Assembly (NCBI RefSeq): GCF_003286085.1
Contig: NW_020825343.1
Location: 248,001-312,000, forward strand
Direction of reading: 5' to 3'
DNA length: 64,000 nucleotides
Origin: Drosophila persimilis
Lineage: Eukaryota > Arthropoda > Insecta > Diptera > Drosophilidae
Shown: positions 23,301-35,688 of the stretch, one piece after another
Layout: each line of letters opens with the position of its first letter
Position numbering within the stretch: position 1 is the first letter of the stretch
Made by a program: the position numbers and the translations under genes
The notes under the pieces: generated by a model
The model's input: only the letters and a program-made list of their open reading frames with translations
What the model was told of the DNA's origin: nothing
Databases searched by the model: none

Positions 23301-25881
23301 GCAAACTGATTAAGTCCGACGACGAGGACGATGACAGCAACAGCGAAAAGGAGAAGGAGAAGGAGAAAGAGAGAGAGAGAGAGAGGGAGAGGGAGTCGCA
23401 TGCAGCAGACCAGCAGCCAAGTGGGAGCGGCAGCAAGGGTGCTGGCAGCAAGAGCCACCATCATCACCATCATCACGGCAGATACCAGAAGAACCAGAGC
23501 GGCGCCAAATTGGAGCACCAGCAGCAGCAGCAGCAGCAGCTGTGCTGTGCCGACACGCCGGACAATACCTACGAGAATATGTTGAATCTCAAACAGGATA
23601 CACAGGCAGCGGGCAACGAGGCCACGATTCCCGACTGTCCTTCATCGCACCGCCAGCTGCACCATCAGCGGCAGCAGGACATCTACATGAAGCAGGCCAC
23701 ACAGCGCGTGAAGATGTTGCGGAGGGCGCGCAAACAAAAGGTAGGCACAAGGTAAAACAGACAAACAAATCATGGCAAAAACAAAAAAACTCCCAAATCC
23801 AATCCAATCAAATCCGAAAATCGAATTGTGGCTACGAAACGACTCAAACCATTCATGGCCACAACGACCGACCCGACCCCACCCGACCCTTACCCCCACC
23901 CTCCATTGTAAGACCCAAAACCCAAAAGTCGCATTTTGTTTTTGTTTTTGTTGCTTTGCTTTGTTCTGCATTCATTTTGATTGTTTTAATTATTATTTAA
24001 TTGAATTATGTTTTATTTGTATATTTATTTTTTGGTTAAACCATCACCAACCACCACCAACAATTGAACCACAAAAAACAGTACCAGGATCACTGCTTGG
24101 AGACGCGCCAGCGCAGCCTCTCGGTGGGCAATGATTCGGGCAATTGGCAGAACCGCCATTTGCAACAGTCGCTGCAGCAGCAGCCACAGGCGGCACACAA
24201 GAGTGCCTCGGTGTCGCCACCGCCCCTGGCGGGGGAGCTAATGCTGGACGGAGTGCAGCTGCGCCAGCCACGGCCCGCCCATCAATCCCACCATCAGCAG
24301 CTGCAGCAGCAGCAGCAGCGGAAGTCGGCCGAGTGCTGGAAATCGGCTCTAAATCGAAACGATTTGATAAGCATCATCAGGGAGAGCATGGAGAAGAATC
24401 GCCTGTGTTTTCAGCTGAATGGGTAAGCAGCAGCAGCATCCCCAATCGCCAATCGCCAATCAGCAATCACCAATCCCCAACACACAATCACCCAATCAAC
24501 CATAAATCATTTGCTCTTTGCATTTTCCTTTTGTTCTGCAAACTTTTTGGCGACCCATTCCCCCCCCCTCCCCACTCGGATCCCTAATTGAATCACTAAC
24601 CATCCATAACCATTCCTGACAAATAGCCCATGCAATCAGCCAACCAGCTACTAATTGAAGTCAAATTGTTTTTGCCACACACACAGAAAACCCCAAGCCA
24701 ATGTGAGTCCCATACGGCAACCGGCAGCACAACAACAACAACAACAACAACAGCAACGCCAACGCTCCAGTACGGGATCGAAAATTCCAACACTAATTGC
24801 CAACCACAGTCCTGCCGCCCCCCAGTCTCAGCTCAGCTGCAGCCCCCCACCCTGCACCCTGTCTCTGTCCCTGTCCAGCAGCAACCATCCGGCGGCAGCC
24901 ACCTGCAGCATTCCGGTGCCAGCACAGGCACAAGCACAGGGACAGGCACAGGCACAGGCACAGGTGCCAGCGCCTCCGGCGGTCATCGAGGTGGGGGGAG
25001 GTCATCATCAACACGACCATCCCCAACCGCACATACCCATCTACCATCAGCAGCTGGCCATTAATCCGGCCGTACTGGCCGCCCAGCACAGTCACAACAG
25101 TGCCCACAACAAGCTAAATCTCTGTGGCTACGATTCGTTCCTGCATGCCACAATCTGTGGCGGCGGATCGGCCGCCCACTCGCCACCGCCGACGCCGAGC
25201 AATGTGGCCACAGTGCAGCCCATACCCAAGAAGAGTCACAATCAGAAGAGCCTGCTGCAAGGCTACCAGCGACTGGAGCAGCAACAGCAGCAGCGGTCCA
25301 GCAAGGACTACAAGAACTACGGCAATCTCATCTATGCCAAGCTCAGCGAACAGCTGCAGCAGAAGGAGCGGGAGCAGCGTCGGCATCGCCACAAGCAGCA
25401 GCAGCAGCAGCAGCATCACCATCAGCAGCAGCAGCAGCAACAGCAGCAACAGAACCAACAGCAGCAGCAGCAGCAGCCACTGAAACCGAAGGAGGAATCT
25501 CTAGCAGAGCAGCGTCCTCCCACTTCGAGCTCCAGTTCCGCAGGCTCCAAAATCTTTGGCGATGCCTTGGAGTGCGCGCACCTCTTGGCCAGCGAGGAGG
25601 AGGATCTGCCGGCCAGCCCACCGCTGACTCACAGCACACCCAGCAAGGTGGTCAGCACCGATACCCTCATCGATCTGAACGACGATGTGGGTGAGGCCGT
25701 GGCCGAGGCCGTCACCGAGAGTGGTGGAAAGCAGCAACAGCAGCAGGCCCTGGAGGCCGATGAGGGGCAAGAGCAAGAGGTGGAGCTGGACACCAGTGCC
25801 TCCAGCTCGATGATCCATCGCTATGTGCACGAGCACATCCACCATCACTACCATCACTTCAAGGAGCAGCAGGATGTCTGA
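20388..25881 (+). CDS. nkd: Naked cuticle, Wnt/Wingless antagonist (N-terminal exon missing)
   Basis: Coding exons are 20388-20929, 22844-23740, 24082-24422 and 24687-25881 (TGA), joined at GT-AG introns in phases 0, 0 and 2. Exon 20388 opens with two bases completing a split codon, so at least one upstream coding exon lies outside. Nkd is a Wingless-induced cytoplasmic and nuclear protein that binds Dishevelled and damps Wnt signalling. Recognition rests on near-identity with the fly protein in several blocks: QECTTDSEELMYHQ at the start; the EF-hand-like EFX region (loop at 22916-22954, DLDGHHGKITKDD); the basic RRARKQK end of exon 2; the amphipathic segment with RNDLISIIRESMEK (24353-24402), which I recall as the unconventional nuclear-localisation motif; NKLNLCGYDSFLHATICGGG; and the His-rich C-terminus (HEHIHHHYHHFKEQQDV) that binds zinc. 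Gln, Ala-Gln, Lys-Glu/Arg-Glu and His runs are longer than in D. melanogaster. Gene identity is firm; species-specific exon ends are inferred from splice consensus. Confidence 0.97.
20930..22843 (+). other. nkd: nkd intron between EF-hand exon and preceding exon
   Basis: A 1.9-kb intron with donor GTGAGT at 20930 and acceptor CATTCAG ending at 22843. It contains GAT/TCT simple repeats, a GGGGA repeat at about 21946-21967 and a CTGCCA repeat at about 22408-22436. I see no other exon in it. Confidence 0.85.
23344..23398. repeat. nkd: GAGAAG/GAGAGA repeat inside nkd coding sequence
   Basis: A purine-only tandem repeat encoding alternating Glu-Lys and then Glu-Arg residues in frame. It follows an Asp-rich patch and extends this low-complexity region beyond what I recall in D. 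melanogaster. Confidence 0.85.
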
Positions 25882-27735
25882 ATGAAACCACAGAAAGGAT
25901 GACTACCACTAGAACGAATGAAACTATAAACTATGTATTTTTGAATGTTGCTTATGTTTTCAGTCTAATCTAATGATTAATGTAGCGCCAATTGTAATTT
26001 AAAGTTAGCATTTATCATCCATCTACGAAACCAACAAAATACCACCCCAACAAAATATGTATTCGAATCAGCAAACGATATTACAAGAGGATCTGGAAAC
26101 GAGGGGGATCCTTCCACTCCTCCCAGTCTTCGTTTGGTAACCACTTACGACTCCTTGCCCCAAATGGGGTTTATGGGGTGTACACATACACAAATACATG
26201 CATATATCGTATCGTATATAGCCTTCTTGTAGCTTATGCAAAAAAAAAAGAAACCAAAATTAACGCGCCTTTTGCCTTGGCAACACATTCGTATGCTTTT
26301 TTTTGCTATGCTAACCGACCTAGCAGCATGCTGCCGCAACACATATCACGTATCAGAGAGCTGGCAGCATGTTGCCCCAAGCATTTTGCGTTGCTGAAAA
26401 AACTAAAACAAAAACCGAAGGAAAATGTGTGGAAAATGACTCTATTGCTTAGTGAAAATTATTAAATGAAATTGTTGTCTATAATATGAAATTTTATGCA
26501 GCGCTTCTTAGGTGTATAGAAAGAGACAGGCAGAGAGAGAGAGAAGGAGATGGAGATGTATCTAAGTATCTCCTTATGAGAGTTTTAAGTTATCTTCTAC
26601 CGATCGATCGTGTATATTTATGTTTTTTTTTAAAGCCAACTTAATTTTAAACCCTATTATTAGTTTCTAACACTAACCGCCAACAAGACAAGCAACAATG
26701 CAACTTAACAACAACAAAAAAAACAAACAATTTTAGTTCAATTTATAGTTTTTTTGTATACCACGTATTTTATGAGAGAACTTTTTTTTTTTAAATCAAT
26801 CAATCAAATAATCAATTTAAATCCAATCAAATCAAATGAAATGAAACGAAACGAAACAAGCACAAAAACAAAATGCATTTAACTCTTATTTAAATAAAAA
26901 AGACTGATTTCCAATTAAACATTAAACATAATGAGAAATACTAAATAAATTATTGAATTGCTAAAATGGAATTAATTGATTTCGAGAATTGTTTTTTTTT
27001 GAATAATTATTATAGAAGGGGGACAATTATGGGATCACCATTTTTTATAAATTTAGAAAAGTTTCAGGTGGACTTTTGGATGAAACTCTTTCGGCAAATG
27101 AATGTTTATGCTGTTGGCCGACTTCGGTTCTCATTATATTTACAAATATCTTTTAGAGAGATATTAAAATATGAGCTTGAAAAACCACACCAGGCCAAAA
27201 TTATTCTCATAGATTTGAAAGGAAGGCGTCAGACAAACTCTGACTGCTACGACTGCCGTTGGACTGACTGCAAGACAAAAGCTAGCTGATTGCAGAGAAT
27301 TGCAGAAAAATATCAACTTTTAGCCAAGGCATTAATAATGTTGCCGTACAAATTGGACATTGTCTTGGCTCTGAAACAACGACACAGCACAACACAGAGA
27401 TATAAGATCTAAATTTAAATCGTCGTGCGCCATGTGACAAGAGATCGGAGATCGGAGAGAGCCAGAGAGGAGTTCTCTCGAGCGTCCCATTGGATTGGAT
27501 TTATTTTTTGGCAGCAGAGCCACAAAACAATACAAGTTCTCGCAGACAGAGATCGCAGATCGCGAGTAGAGTCCGAAAACAGAACACTAGAGATGTAGAA
27601 ATGTTGGATTTTCAGTGAATTTTCAAACGTTGCGCATTACGCAAACACACGGCGATCCAGGAAAAGATACAGTGAGAGGACAGTGGAAGATTAGTCCGAA
27701 GATCAGTGGAAGATTACCATCGTATCAGATCATAA
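25882..27735 (+). other. nkd 3' UTR and nkd-SmydA intergenic spacer
   Basis: The first kilobase is probably the nkd 3' UTR, with poly(A) signals AATAAA at 26893-26898 and 26944-26949. The region is AT-rich. A 107-codon ORF at 26966-27289 shows no codon bias or recognisable motif. Sequence from about 27540 to 27735 is the likely 5' leader of the next gene. Confidence 0.6.
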
Positions 27736-29456
27736 ATGTCCTCATCGCTGACATCCTGTGCCCTGTGCCAGGCGAAAGCCTCGCAGCTGTGTGCCGCCTG
27801 CCGGAGCGTGGTCTACTGTAGCCGGGAGCACCAGAAGGAGCACTGGAAGCAGGGTCATAAGCGCGAGTGCAAGTGCTATGAGGTGGCAACCAACGAGACG
27901 CTGGGCCGGCATCTGCGCGCCACCAGGGACGTCAAGATTGGGGAGGAGATCCTGAGGGAGGCACCCCTCTTGCTGGGTCCCAAGGTGGCCTCGGCGCCCA
28001 TCTGCCTGGGCTGCCATCGGAATCTGCTAGCCCCGCAGAAGCAGCGAGGCAACTATTACAAATGCAGCTCCTGCAGCTGGCCGCTGTGCGGGAGGGAGTG
28101 CGAGGAGTCGTCCCACCATCGAGCAGAGTGCCAGCTCATGTCCGGCAGCAACTTTCAGTCGAAGATCAACTACACGCCCGGCGAGGACGAGCGCAAGGAG
28201 TCCGCCTACTGCGTGATTATGCTGCTGCGTTGCATGCAGCTGAAGGCCAGCGATCCCGAGGGTTTTGCCCGCCTCTCCGCCCTGGAGGATCACCTCGAGG
28301 AGCGCCTGGCAACACCCCTGTACCAAGTTCTGCGGGCCAATCTCATAACGTTCATCAAAACCATTTTGGGTATGCGCGATTGGTCGGAGGTGGATATCCT
28401 GCGCATTGCCGCCATCCTGGACACCAACACCTTCGAGCTGCGACAGCCCCGAGAACGGCGAAAGGTGAGAGCTCTCTTTCCCGGTGCGGCCATGATCTCA
28501 CACGATTGTGCGCCCAACATGCGGCATCGCTTCGACGACGACATGAACATTATATTCCTGGCCAAGCGGCCCATTGCCAAGGGCGAGATCCTGACCATTT
28601 CGTACACCCAACCCCTGAGGAGCACCATCCAGCGACGGTTACACCTGCGGCAAGCCAAGTGTTTCGATTGCGCCTGTGACAGGTGTCAGGATCCCACAGA
28701 GCTAGGTACCTTTGCCGGGGCACAGACATGCGTTAAGTGCAAGGCGGGAAAGGTCAGTAGCAGCATGGATCGAGGGGGTATGTTCTTATAGGACGTTTTT
28801 CCCGCAGATCATCTCCGTGAATCCGCTCCAGAATACGGCCAACTGGAAGTGCCAGCTATGCAACTTGAAGCGATCCGCTAAGGAAGTGCTGCTCTCGGAC
28901 GCCAAGCTCCAGCAAGAGATTGAGGCGCTGGACAAGACGACACCCGTGGATTTCGAGGATTTCATCTACCGCCATCGAGTGGAGCTCCATGAGACCAACA
29001 CCCATGTCCTTCAGGCGAAATATGCCCTCACTCAGCTGTATGGAAATGCTCCAGGATTCACCATGGATGGTAAGCAGATCGGCGGTTGACGGGGATTTCC
29101 GTATACGGTAGTAACCCAAGTGTCGTGTCCTCACAGAACTCAGCGAAGAGTCGCTCAGTCGAAAAGTGGACCTCTGCGAGGAGCTCCTGAAATTGGCCAA
29201 CATTTTCGATGGCGGCTGGAGCATCTTTCGGGGCAATTTGCTGATCGACCTGGAGGAGGCCCTCGTGGCACAGGCCTTGCGCGTGGAGGAGGACCCTGTG
29301 GAGTGCGCAGAAAAACTCAAACAGGCATCGGAGCTGCTGGTGGAGATCGGAAACATTATGAAACATGAACCCGAAATGCAACAGCTGCTGGCTGAGCGTC
29401 AAGAAATCCTAAATAGAGCCCTAGAGCGATTTGAAGAGGTCAAAGAATGCGAATAG
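27736..29456 (+). CDS. SmydA-2: SET and MYND domain protein, arthropod SmydA type
   Basis: Exons are 27736-28752, 28808-29069 and 29137-29456 (TAG), with two introns of 55 and 67 bases; the product is 532 residues. The start ATG opens directly into a MYND zinc finger (residues about 8-45, Cys/His ligands from CALCQAKASQLC to HKREC). A split SET domain follows. Its second half carries AAMISHDCAPN (residues 251-261), KGEILTISYT and a post-SET cysteine cluster CFDCACDRC near residue 310. A helical C-terminal region ends the protein. SMYD proteins are lysine-methyltransferase-like; the arthropod-specific SmydA subgroup has little proven activity. The usual NHSC SAM-contact motif reads SHDC, so activity is uncertain. 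The gene lies between nkd and the TRMT2A homologue, which matches my recollection of CG18136 (SmydA-2). The family is certain; the exact subgroup number is less so. Confidence 0.9.
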
Positions 29457-29476
29457 CCTTAAAGAAAAATGTTCGA

Positions 29477-29482
29477 AATAAA
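29477..29482 (+). other. Poly(A) signal of the SET/MYND gene
   Basis: A canonical AATAAA lies 21 bases after the stop codon, followed by a T-rich tract. This indicates a very short 3' UTR. Confidence 0.75.
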
Positions 29483-30136
29483 CTTTTTACAATTGATTCG
29501 AAATAAGAAACGTTTTATTATTGAAATGTTTCAATTTTAAAATATGCGCCTGGTTTTATATCTACGAGTAACTTATTGTTAGCTATCGGCATGTTTATAC
29601 CGATATTTTAGTGCGATAAATATTATAGAAGCTTGCATCTCTTTTCTTTTCATGTTTTTTCCATCTAGCAGGTTGACCATTTACGGTATTCACGTCGAAA
29701 TTTGCCTATTTTGTAGAACATTGATTCATCAATCGGATAAATTTATGTGGGCAGAGCTGAGAGATCTATCTAGCTAGTAATATTCGATGGAAAATCAAAA
29801 TCGGGGAATAAGGTTTCCAATCCTTGACGGACACCAATTAACCCATTACAAGCCAAGCGGGTATATTAATTTTCCACCGAAAATATTGAATAATTTAATA
29901 ATTTTAGCTAAGTTCAGGAGAGAGATCGTTTTTTTTTTTACGTTCAGAGGAAATATGTCATGAATCTACAAGAAGAATGTACAATCGTTAATATTTTTCG
30001 CCATTTACCTTAAGTAGTTGAACTGTTTAAATAGAGGGGGCTTCAGAGGAATATCGGAATATCGGTTCCACATGTTTTTTCACGTGTTTTTTGTTTTGAA
30101 TATTTTTTGCTCAAATTTCGTTTGAATTGGACTATA
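29483..30136 (+). promoter_or_regulatory. Intergenic spacer and probable promoter of the TRMT2A homologue
   Basis: An AT-rich spacer of about 650 bases. Near its right end are a tandem pair of ATATCGG (about 30051-30065) and an E-box CACGTG at 30081-30086 flanked on both sides by T-runs. No TATA box is evident, as expected for a housekeeping gene. A role as core promoter is inferred from position only. Confidence 0.4.
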
Positions 30137-32156
30137 ATGGAGAGTGTAATTAAAGAAACGCCTTCTGAAGTGCCGCCAAATGATGCCCCACTAAAGGAGG
30201 CAGCGGTAGAGCAATCTGCCTCCAACGACGTGCCCGACCAGGAAAAGGCCGGCGAGGAGTACGCCTATTTGGAGCGGAATGAGTTTACGTCAGAAATATA
30301 CAAAATAGAAGTGAAGAATATGGGGTACTTTGGCATTGGGGTAAACAAGAGACATCCGTATGTTCCTCTTTTCAAGACACTAAACCACTTCCCGTTTTAG
30401 GAGTTCAAAAAGCTACTGAAGAATACATTGAAGCTGGACATGACGAAAATCAAGTCCCCCACCAGAAAGGAGTTTGCATTTGTGTGCTTTCGCACCCAGG
30501 AGGACCAGCAGAGAGCCTTGGAGACACTGAACGGCTACAAGTGGAAGGGAAGGGTATTGAAGGCGCTGGCAGCAAAGGCATCCGCCGATCCACTGCAGAA
30601 AAAGCGAGCGGCAGAAGGTGCCACCGATAGCAAGCCGAAACGTCAACGCACAGCCGTAGAGGCCACCTGTCCACTAGCGGGTATCACCTACGATGAGCAA
30701 CTAAAGCAGAAATCGGAGGAAATGTCCACGCTACTGAAGAAATACACCCAAGAACTGAGGAAGATCAATCCCCAGGCGAAGCCACATTTGGATAGCTTTA
30801 AATTCAATGAAGTTCTGCCCTCGCCCACGGTCAATGGCTATAGGAACAAGAACGAGTTTACGGTGGGCAAGAACTCGGCAGGCGAAGTCGTGGTGGGGTT
30901 CCGCTTGGGCAGCTACAGCGATGGCTCTGTTGAGGTGGCGGAGGTTCAGGATCTGCCGCACCTGCCCGACCAAGCCAAATGGGCAGCCCAGAGTTTTCAA
31001 AAACTTGTGAGGCAATCGAAATTCCAGCCCTTCAATCCAGATGGCAATGTGGGACACTTCCGGCAGCTGATGGTGCGCTGTTCCAGCGCCACGGGCGAGC
31101 TGATGCTGGTGGCGGGCATCTACTCCTCCAATCTGAGTGAAGACGAACAGCAGGAACTAAAGCAGGAGCTAAAGTCCTTCTATGAGCACGCGAGTGAACA
31201 GGATGATGCCACCTTCAAGTGCACTTCCTTGTACTATCAGGATGTCAAGCATCGCGAGGCTGGCCAGATGGTTAACCCCGTCGACCATATCCTGGGCACC
31301 ACACACATCACAGACACCATTCAGGGACTCCAGTTTCGCATCAGTCCCCTGGCCTTCTTCCAAATCAACACGGAAGGAGCCAATGTGCTCTATCAGCAGG
31401 CCATTGATCTGGTGGCTCCTACGAAGAACACAACCATGCTGGACATTTGTTGTGGCACTGGGACCATTGCCCTGGCCTTTGCTAAGCATTGCAAGCGGGT
31501 CCTGGGCGTGGAAATCGTACCAGATGCCATCAAGGATGCGCAATTCAATGCCGAAGCGAACGGAATCAAGAACTGCAAGTTCTTCACGGGCAACGCTGAC
31601 GACTTCATCAAGAGCATGGTGCGGGAGGCGATGTATGAGCAGGAGCCAGGAAAGCCAGTCGATTTGATAGCCGTGGTGGATCCTCCCAGAGCGGGACTGC
31701 GTAAGCTCCATCAGAAATCAATCTTTGGGTATAATAACCAATTTATTCTTCCATTCCTCTGTAGATAATCGTTCGATTGCTGCCATTCGTTCGGCGAGTG
31801 CCATCAATCGTCTGGTGTATGTCTCCTGCAATCCACACAGCGCCAAGCGGAACTTCATCGAGCTGGCCAGACCGGAGTCCAAACACTACAAGGGCGAACC
31901 CTTCTATCCGAAATCCGCTGTGGCCGTAGACATGTTCCCGCACACGACACACACGGAGCTGGTCATTCTGTTTGAGCGTGAGGCCAAGACAAAGACTGAT
32001 GAAAATGCACCGCCAGCAGCAGCAGCAGAAGCAACAGACGCTGTAGAGGCAACCACAGAATCACTAAAGACTGAAGCCAAAACTAATGCAAACATTGAGA
32101 CAAACACGGCCGACGCCGCCGTCGATACGGAGACGGGAACTCTGCCAATAGCGTGA
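30137..32156 (+). CDS. CG3808: tRNA (uracil-5-)-methyltransferase, TRMT2A homologue
   Basis: Exons are 30137-30340, 30401-31700 and 31765-32156 (TGA); introns are 60 and 64 bases; the product is 631 residues. The ATG at 30137 follows an in-frame leader and precedes an acidic, low-complexity N-terminus. An RRM-like fold spans about residues 48-130 ([17 protein letters not shown] as the RNP-like strand). The C-terminal half is a TrmA/RumA-type SAM methyltransferase: SAM loop [14 protein letters not shown] near residue 415, DPPRAGL at 495, and the catalytic cysteine in VYVSCNP at residue 523. This architecture is that of TRMT2A, which forms 5-methyluridine at position 54 of cytosolic tRNAs and at a site in rRNA. 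The last 60 residues are Ala/Thr/Glu-rich and look disordered. The gene follows the SET/MYND gene on the same strand, as in D. melanogaster where the homologue is CG3808. No catalytic motif is missing. Confidence 0.94.
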
Positions 32157-34560
32157 TGTGGGTGCTGTGTTGTGTGTTGTGTTTGAATGACGGTACAGTT
32201 GGCTGTAAATGTAAGTTCTTATAGACTGGCGTACCGGACTCTAATAATCTCTTAATCTTTTAGGTCACTCTCGCGATTCTCTCGCCAGTGTTCACGAACG
32301 AAACACTCAGCCAGCCAGCCACACGATGCCTCATTCTCGCTTATCTTTGCACCGGGATGTTGTCATCCATCCATCCATCCATCATTGTCTCTTTGTGCTG
32401 CTGCCTTGCGGCTGCTGTTGCTGCTTCTACTTTTATTGTTTTAAATTGATTTAATTGTATTTACGCTGTTCGGACGTCTGGTACGACGGGGAAGCGGCCA
32501 AATCGACACCGAGCGACTTCCTATTTAGTAGTACTCTCTAAGTTGGAGCAACGGTTTTCAAATCGACATCATCAACATCATCAGTACAAGTTTCGACGCT
32601 CGTGTGATAAGAATTGCAATCGCTGCAATCTTCCTACTGGCATTGTAAACGTGTAGCAATCAAGCTTCAAGTGCTTCAAGTGCAACGACCTTTCCCAGGG
32701 GCAGCCAATTGCCATTCGGAAAACACTCCAAGGATCCAAGGATCCACTGATCAAATGTCTGATCACCAGGTATGAGATGTTCTCTACGTTTATAGCTTAG
32801 ATTTCCATCATATTTTGGAATATGAAAGTGTCGTTTTAGCAAATATGGGTGGGTTTTGTAATAAATTCAAATTGTGTAATCAATTCTACAATATATAAGT
32901 TATACATGATTACAAGTGCATTTCTCAGGAATAAGATACGTGCTTGTTCAGGTCATCGTTGAACAGCAGTTTGGTTGCACAATGAAAACTGTGTGCCTTC
33001 TGGTGTGCTCCTTCTGCTTATCTAAACCAAATATTTGTTCATTTTGCTTTGCCAGTTACAAGGTCCAAGAATCATTCGAGAGAGCTGTAAACAAGCCGGC
33101 AGTCGCAGCTGTAGCCATAAAAACAAAATATATGTTTATTGTATAAAACAACACGAAAATATTATTGTTTTGGTGAACAACACCAGAGGCAACGTGACCG
33201 ATATCATGTTGGATAACAACATACATACATACATAAATACATATGCACATAGGAAAACAACACACAGATCGGATGGGTCGGATAGCATCGGATCGGATCA
33301 GATCGTATCAGGAGTGAGATTCATTTGAATATTAGACGCGAATGGCTTCCCAGAAGGGGCGCGGCACACACATACATAAGTGTGTGTATGTACATATATC
33401 TAATGTGGGTGTGCGTAAGAGACAAACGAGAATAAAGCTTTCGTGAGCGGCCGCCGTACCGTTAAATATTTAAACGTGCAAACGCAAGCAAGCAGAAATT
33501 GTACTTTGGACCCGATGAGGCGGTTTGTTTGCCTCTATAGCAAAATGATTATAGACTAAAATATAAAGAAATAACACCTTAATTATTATAAATCATATCG
33601 AAATGTATACATATGTATGTATATGAACACATAATGCGACAGAGAGAGCGCACAAAGGAATCTGAGAAAAGGGAGAACTGAGGCGCCGAGAACAAGGGCA
33701 CTTTAGTTTTATTTATAATATCCGGCAGCCAGAGACGACTACATGGACGTACATAGGCTGTACGGCGCCTAGCAACATGAAATGAAATTATTAGATTAGG
33801 ATCGACAGATACGTAGTATTTTGAAGACCTTGACCGGGAAAGCTTTACTTTCGAAGCAATTTCCACTTTGCGCACGGAAAAAGCTTCCCTCCCCCGTATC
33901 ATATCTTCAAAATAATGCTCGGAGTGTATAGTTCTTGTCTTATCAGCAGAGTGGGATGTAAACAAACCCGAACTGAAGGAAAACAACAATATCGACATAC
34001 AACCGACGCAAACCGGTTTGTGGGAGAGCGATGCCATGCCACGCTGCCCAAAGCGGGAGAGAGCTTTTGTCCGGATGCCCATTCAGCATCAGTAAACACT
34101 ACACAGACGACTACGACGAGGGCCCGGCAGGCACCGACAGCCAGCCGACGCCCCTCAAAGCACAGAGCAATTCACGTGCAGGTCTGACGGCTGCACACGA
34201 CCAACACGTTTTGGCCTTTGGAGCAAATAAGCCTCCCTCCTCGTGGCATGGATCCACCCTCCCCTCACCCTGGTTCTGCTGCTCCCGCAGTCCGGTCCGG
34301 TCCCCACTATATTTCTCGTGTCGTCATCCCATCTGTGCTCGAGAGCGAGCCGTGAGCCGGGAGCTTTTGCGTTTTTGGGTAGATAGCGTGTTTTCTGCTG
34401 TACGACGCAAACTAAATCAAAATCCTATGGGTAGGAGTTTTATAGTTAGCTACCCTAATCGATAGGGGTATACGGGTTTACCTACTAACTTCAAGTAGCT
34501 CGGTGGGTTTTCCAGTTAAAGTTGGGGTTAGAGTTATTGTATTTTATCACAGACCATATA

Positions 34561-34660
34561 CAGTCGAACTTCTCTATTACGAATTTCCATACAACGAAGT
34601 TTTCTATTTAACGAATGAATTCTATACCACGAATTTTCCGTGTTACGAATTTGACTTGAT
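34561..34660 (+). mobile_element. Possible pogo/Tigger-like transposon end (truncated)
   Basis: Immediately after a TATA sequence the DNA begins CAGTCGAACTTCTCTATTAC and then repeats ACGAA at 34579, 34594, 34611, 34629 and 34645, a spacing of 15-18 bases. A CAG start next to TA and phased ACGAA motifs are typical of terminal regions of pogo/Tigger-family DNA transposons and their MITEs. No inverted copy (ending in GTTCGACTG) was found downstream, so this would be a lone or decayed end. The call is an inference from pattern only. Confidence 0.35.
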
Positions 34661-35688
34661 TTATGGAATTATTTGAAAAGTATTTTTTGTAACATATTTT
34701 GGTTTAGAATTGTGTTTTATGGCTTTAGTCCGGACGTTTTTTATTTTATCTACAGACGGTCGTACTTAAGGTTAATAAGGGATACGAACGAAACGCTACT
34801 GATAGTTCTAGAGTACTCCAGCATTCCAAGTCGATTGTTGGATAATTAAAATAAGTTGCGTATCCCAAATACATATGTATGTATAGTATTTTTCTATTCG
34901 CTATTTCTTCTATTCGCTCTTTTCGACTCTTGTGCTAAATAATTAGCAATCTCTCTTCTTCATCAATCTTATTATGATTCTGCCTCTGATTCTAGACGAA
35001 CGTTTCAGGGCATTGCTAATTCGATTAATCTTCATGGGATCTTTTTTATTGTTTCATTATCGTGTGTTGTGTTGTTTTTCTGTTTTTCTGAGGCCAACAA
35101 CATTTTCGAAAAAGCCCCGAGCAAGCCGCAACTGTACCTAAATCGCCAACGTCGCTGTTTCTTTCTGTCTCTGTTGTCTGGCTTTGCCTCTGCCTCTGCC
35201 TCTCGCACACACAAAGAAAACGGAACGGAACGGGCAAAGAGGCAAACGCGAAAGGCAAAAGCTCTCCAACACATTTTCGATAAAAAGAAATCGTTTAAAT
35301 TGCGCGCACACCAAAAGAGCCTGAAACAGTTGCGACTGCAACGTCGGAGCAGTGACGACGGACCGTCCTCAGCGTCCCAACCAACCTTTAAACCAAAACC
35401 AAAACCAAACCAAACCAAACAAAACAAAAAACATAAATAATAGCAACAAAGGAGCAACCATAAAAGAGCCCCAACTTAAAACTAAACCAAGTACAAAATG
35501 CTTGCCTAGCTAAAAAACAAAAAACAAAAGGGAAACCAATTGCGCATATAGTGCGCGTATAGTGCAAAATATAATAATTTAATCAACTGTGATATAAGTT
35601 TTTTTTCGTTGGTTCTCCAGACCAGACCAAAGCAACCTCTTACCTGAAACAAAATTCAAACACAAAAACAAACCCAAACCCCAGTAAG

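Noticed and set aside
26966..27289. 107-codon ORF between nkd and the SET/MYND gene
   Set aside because: AT-rich codons, no motif, and it overlaps the probable nkd 3' end.
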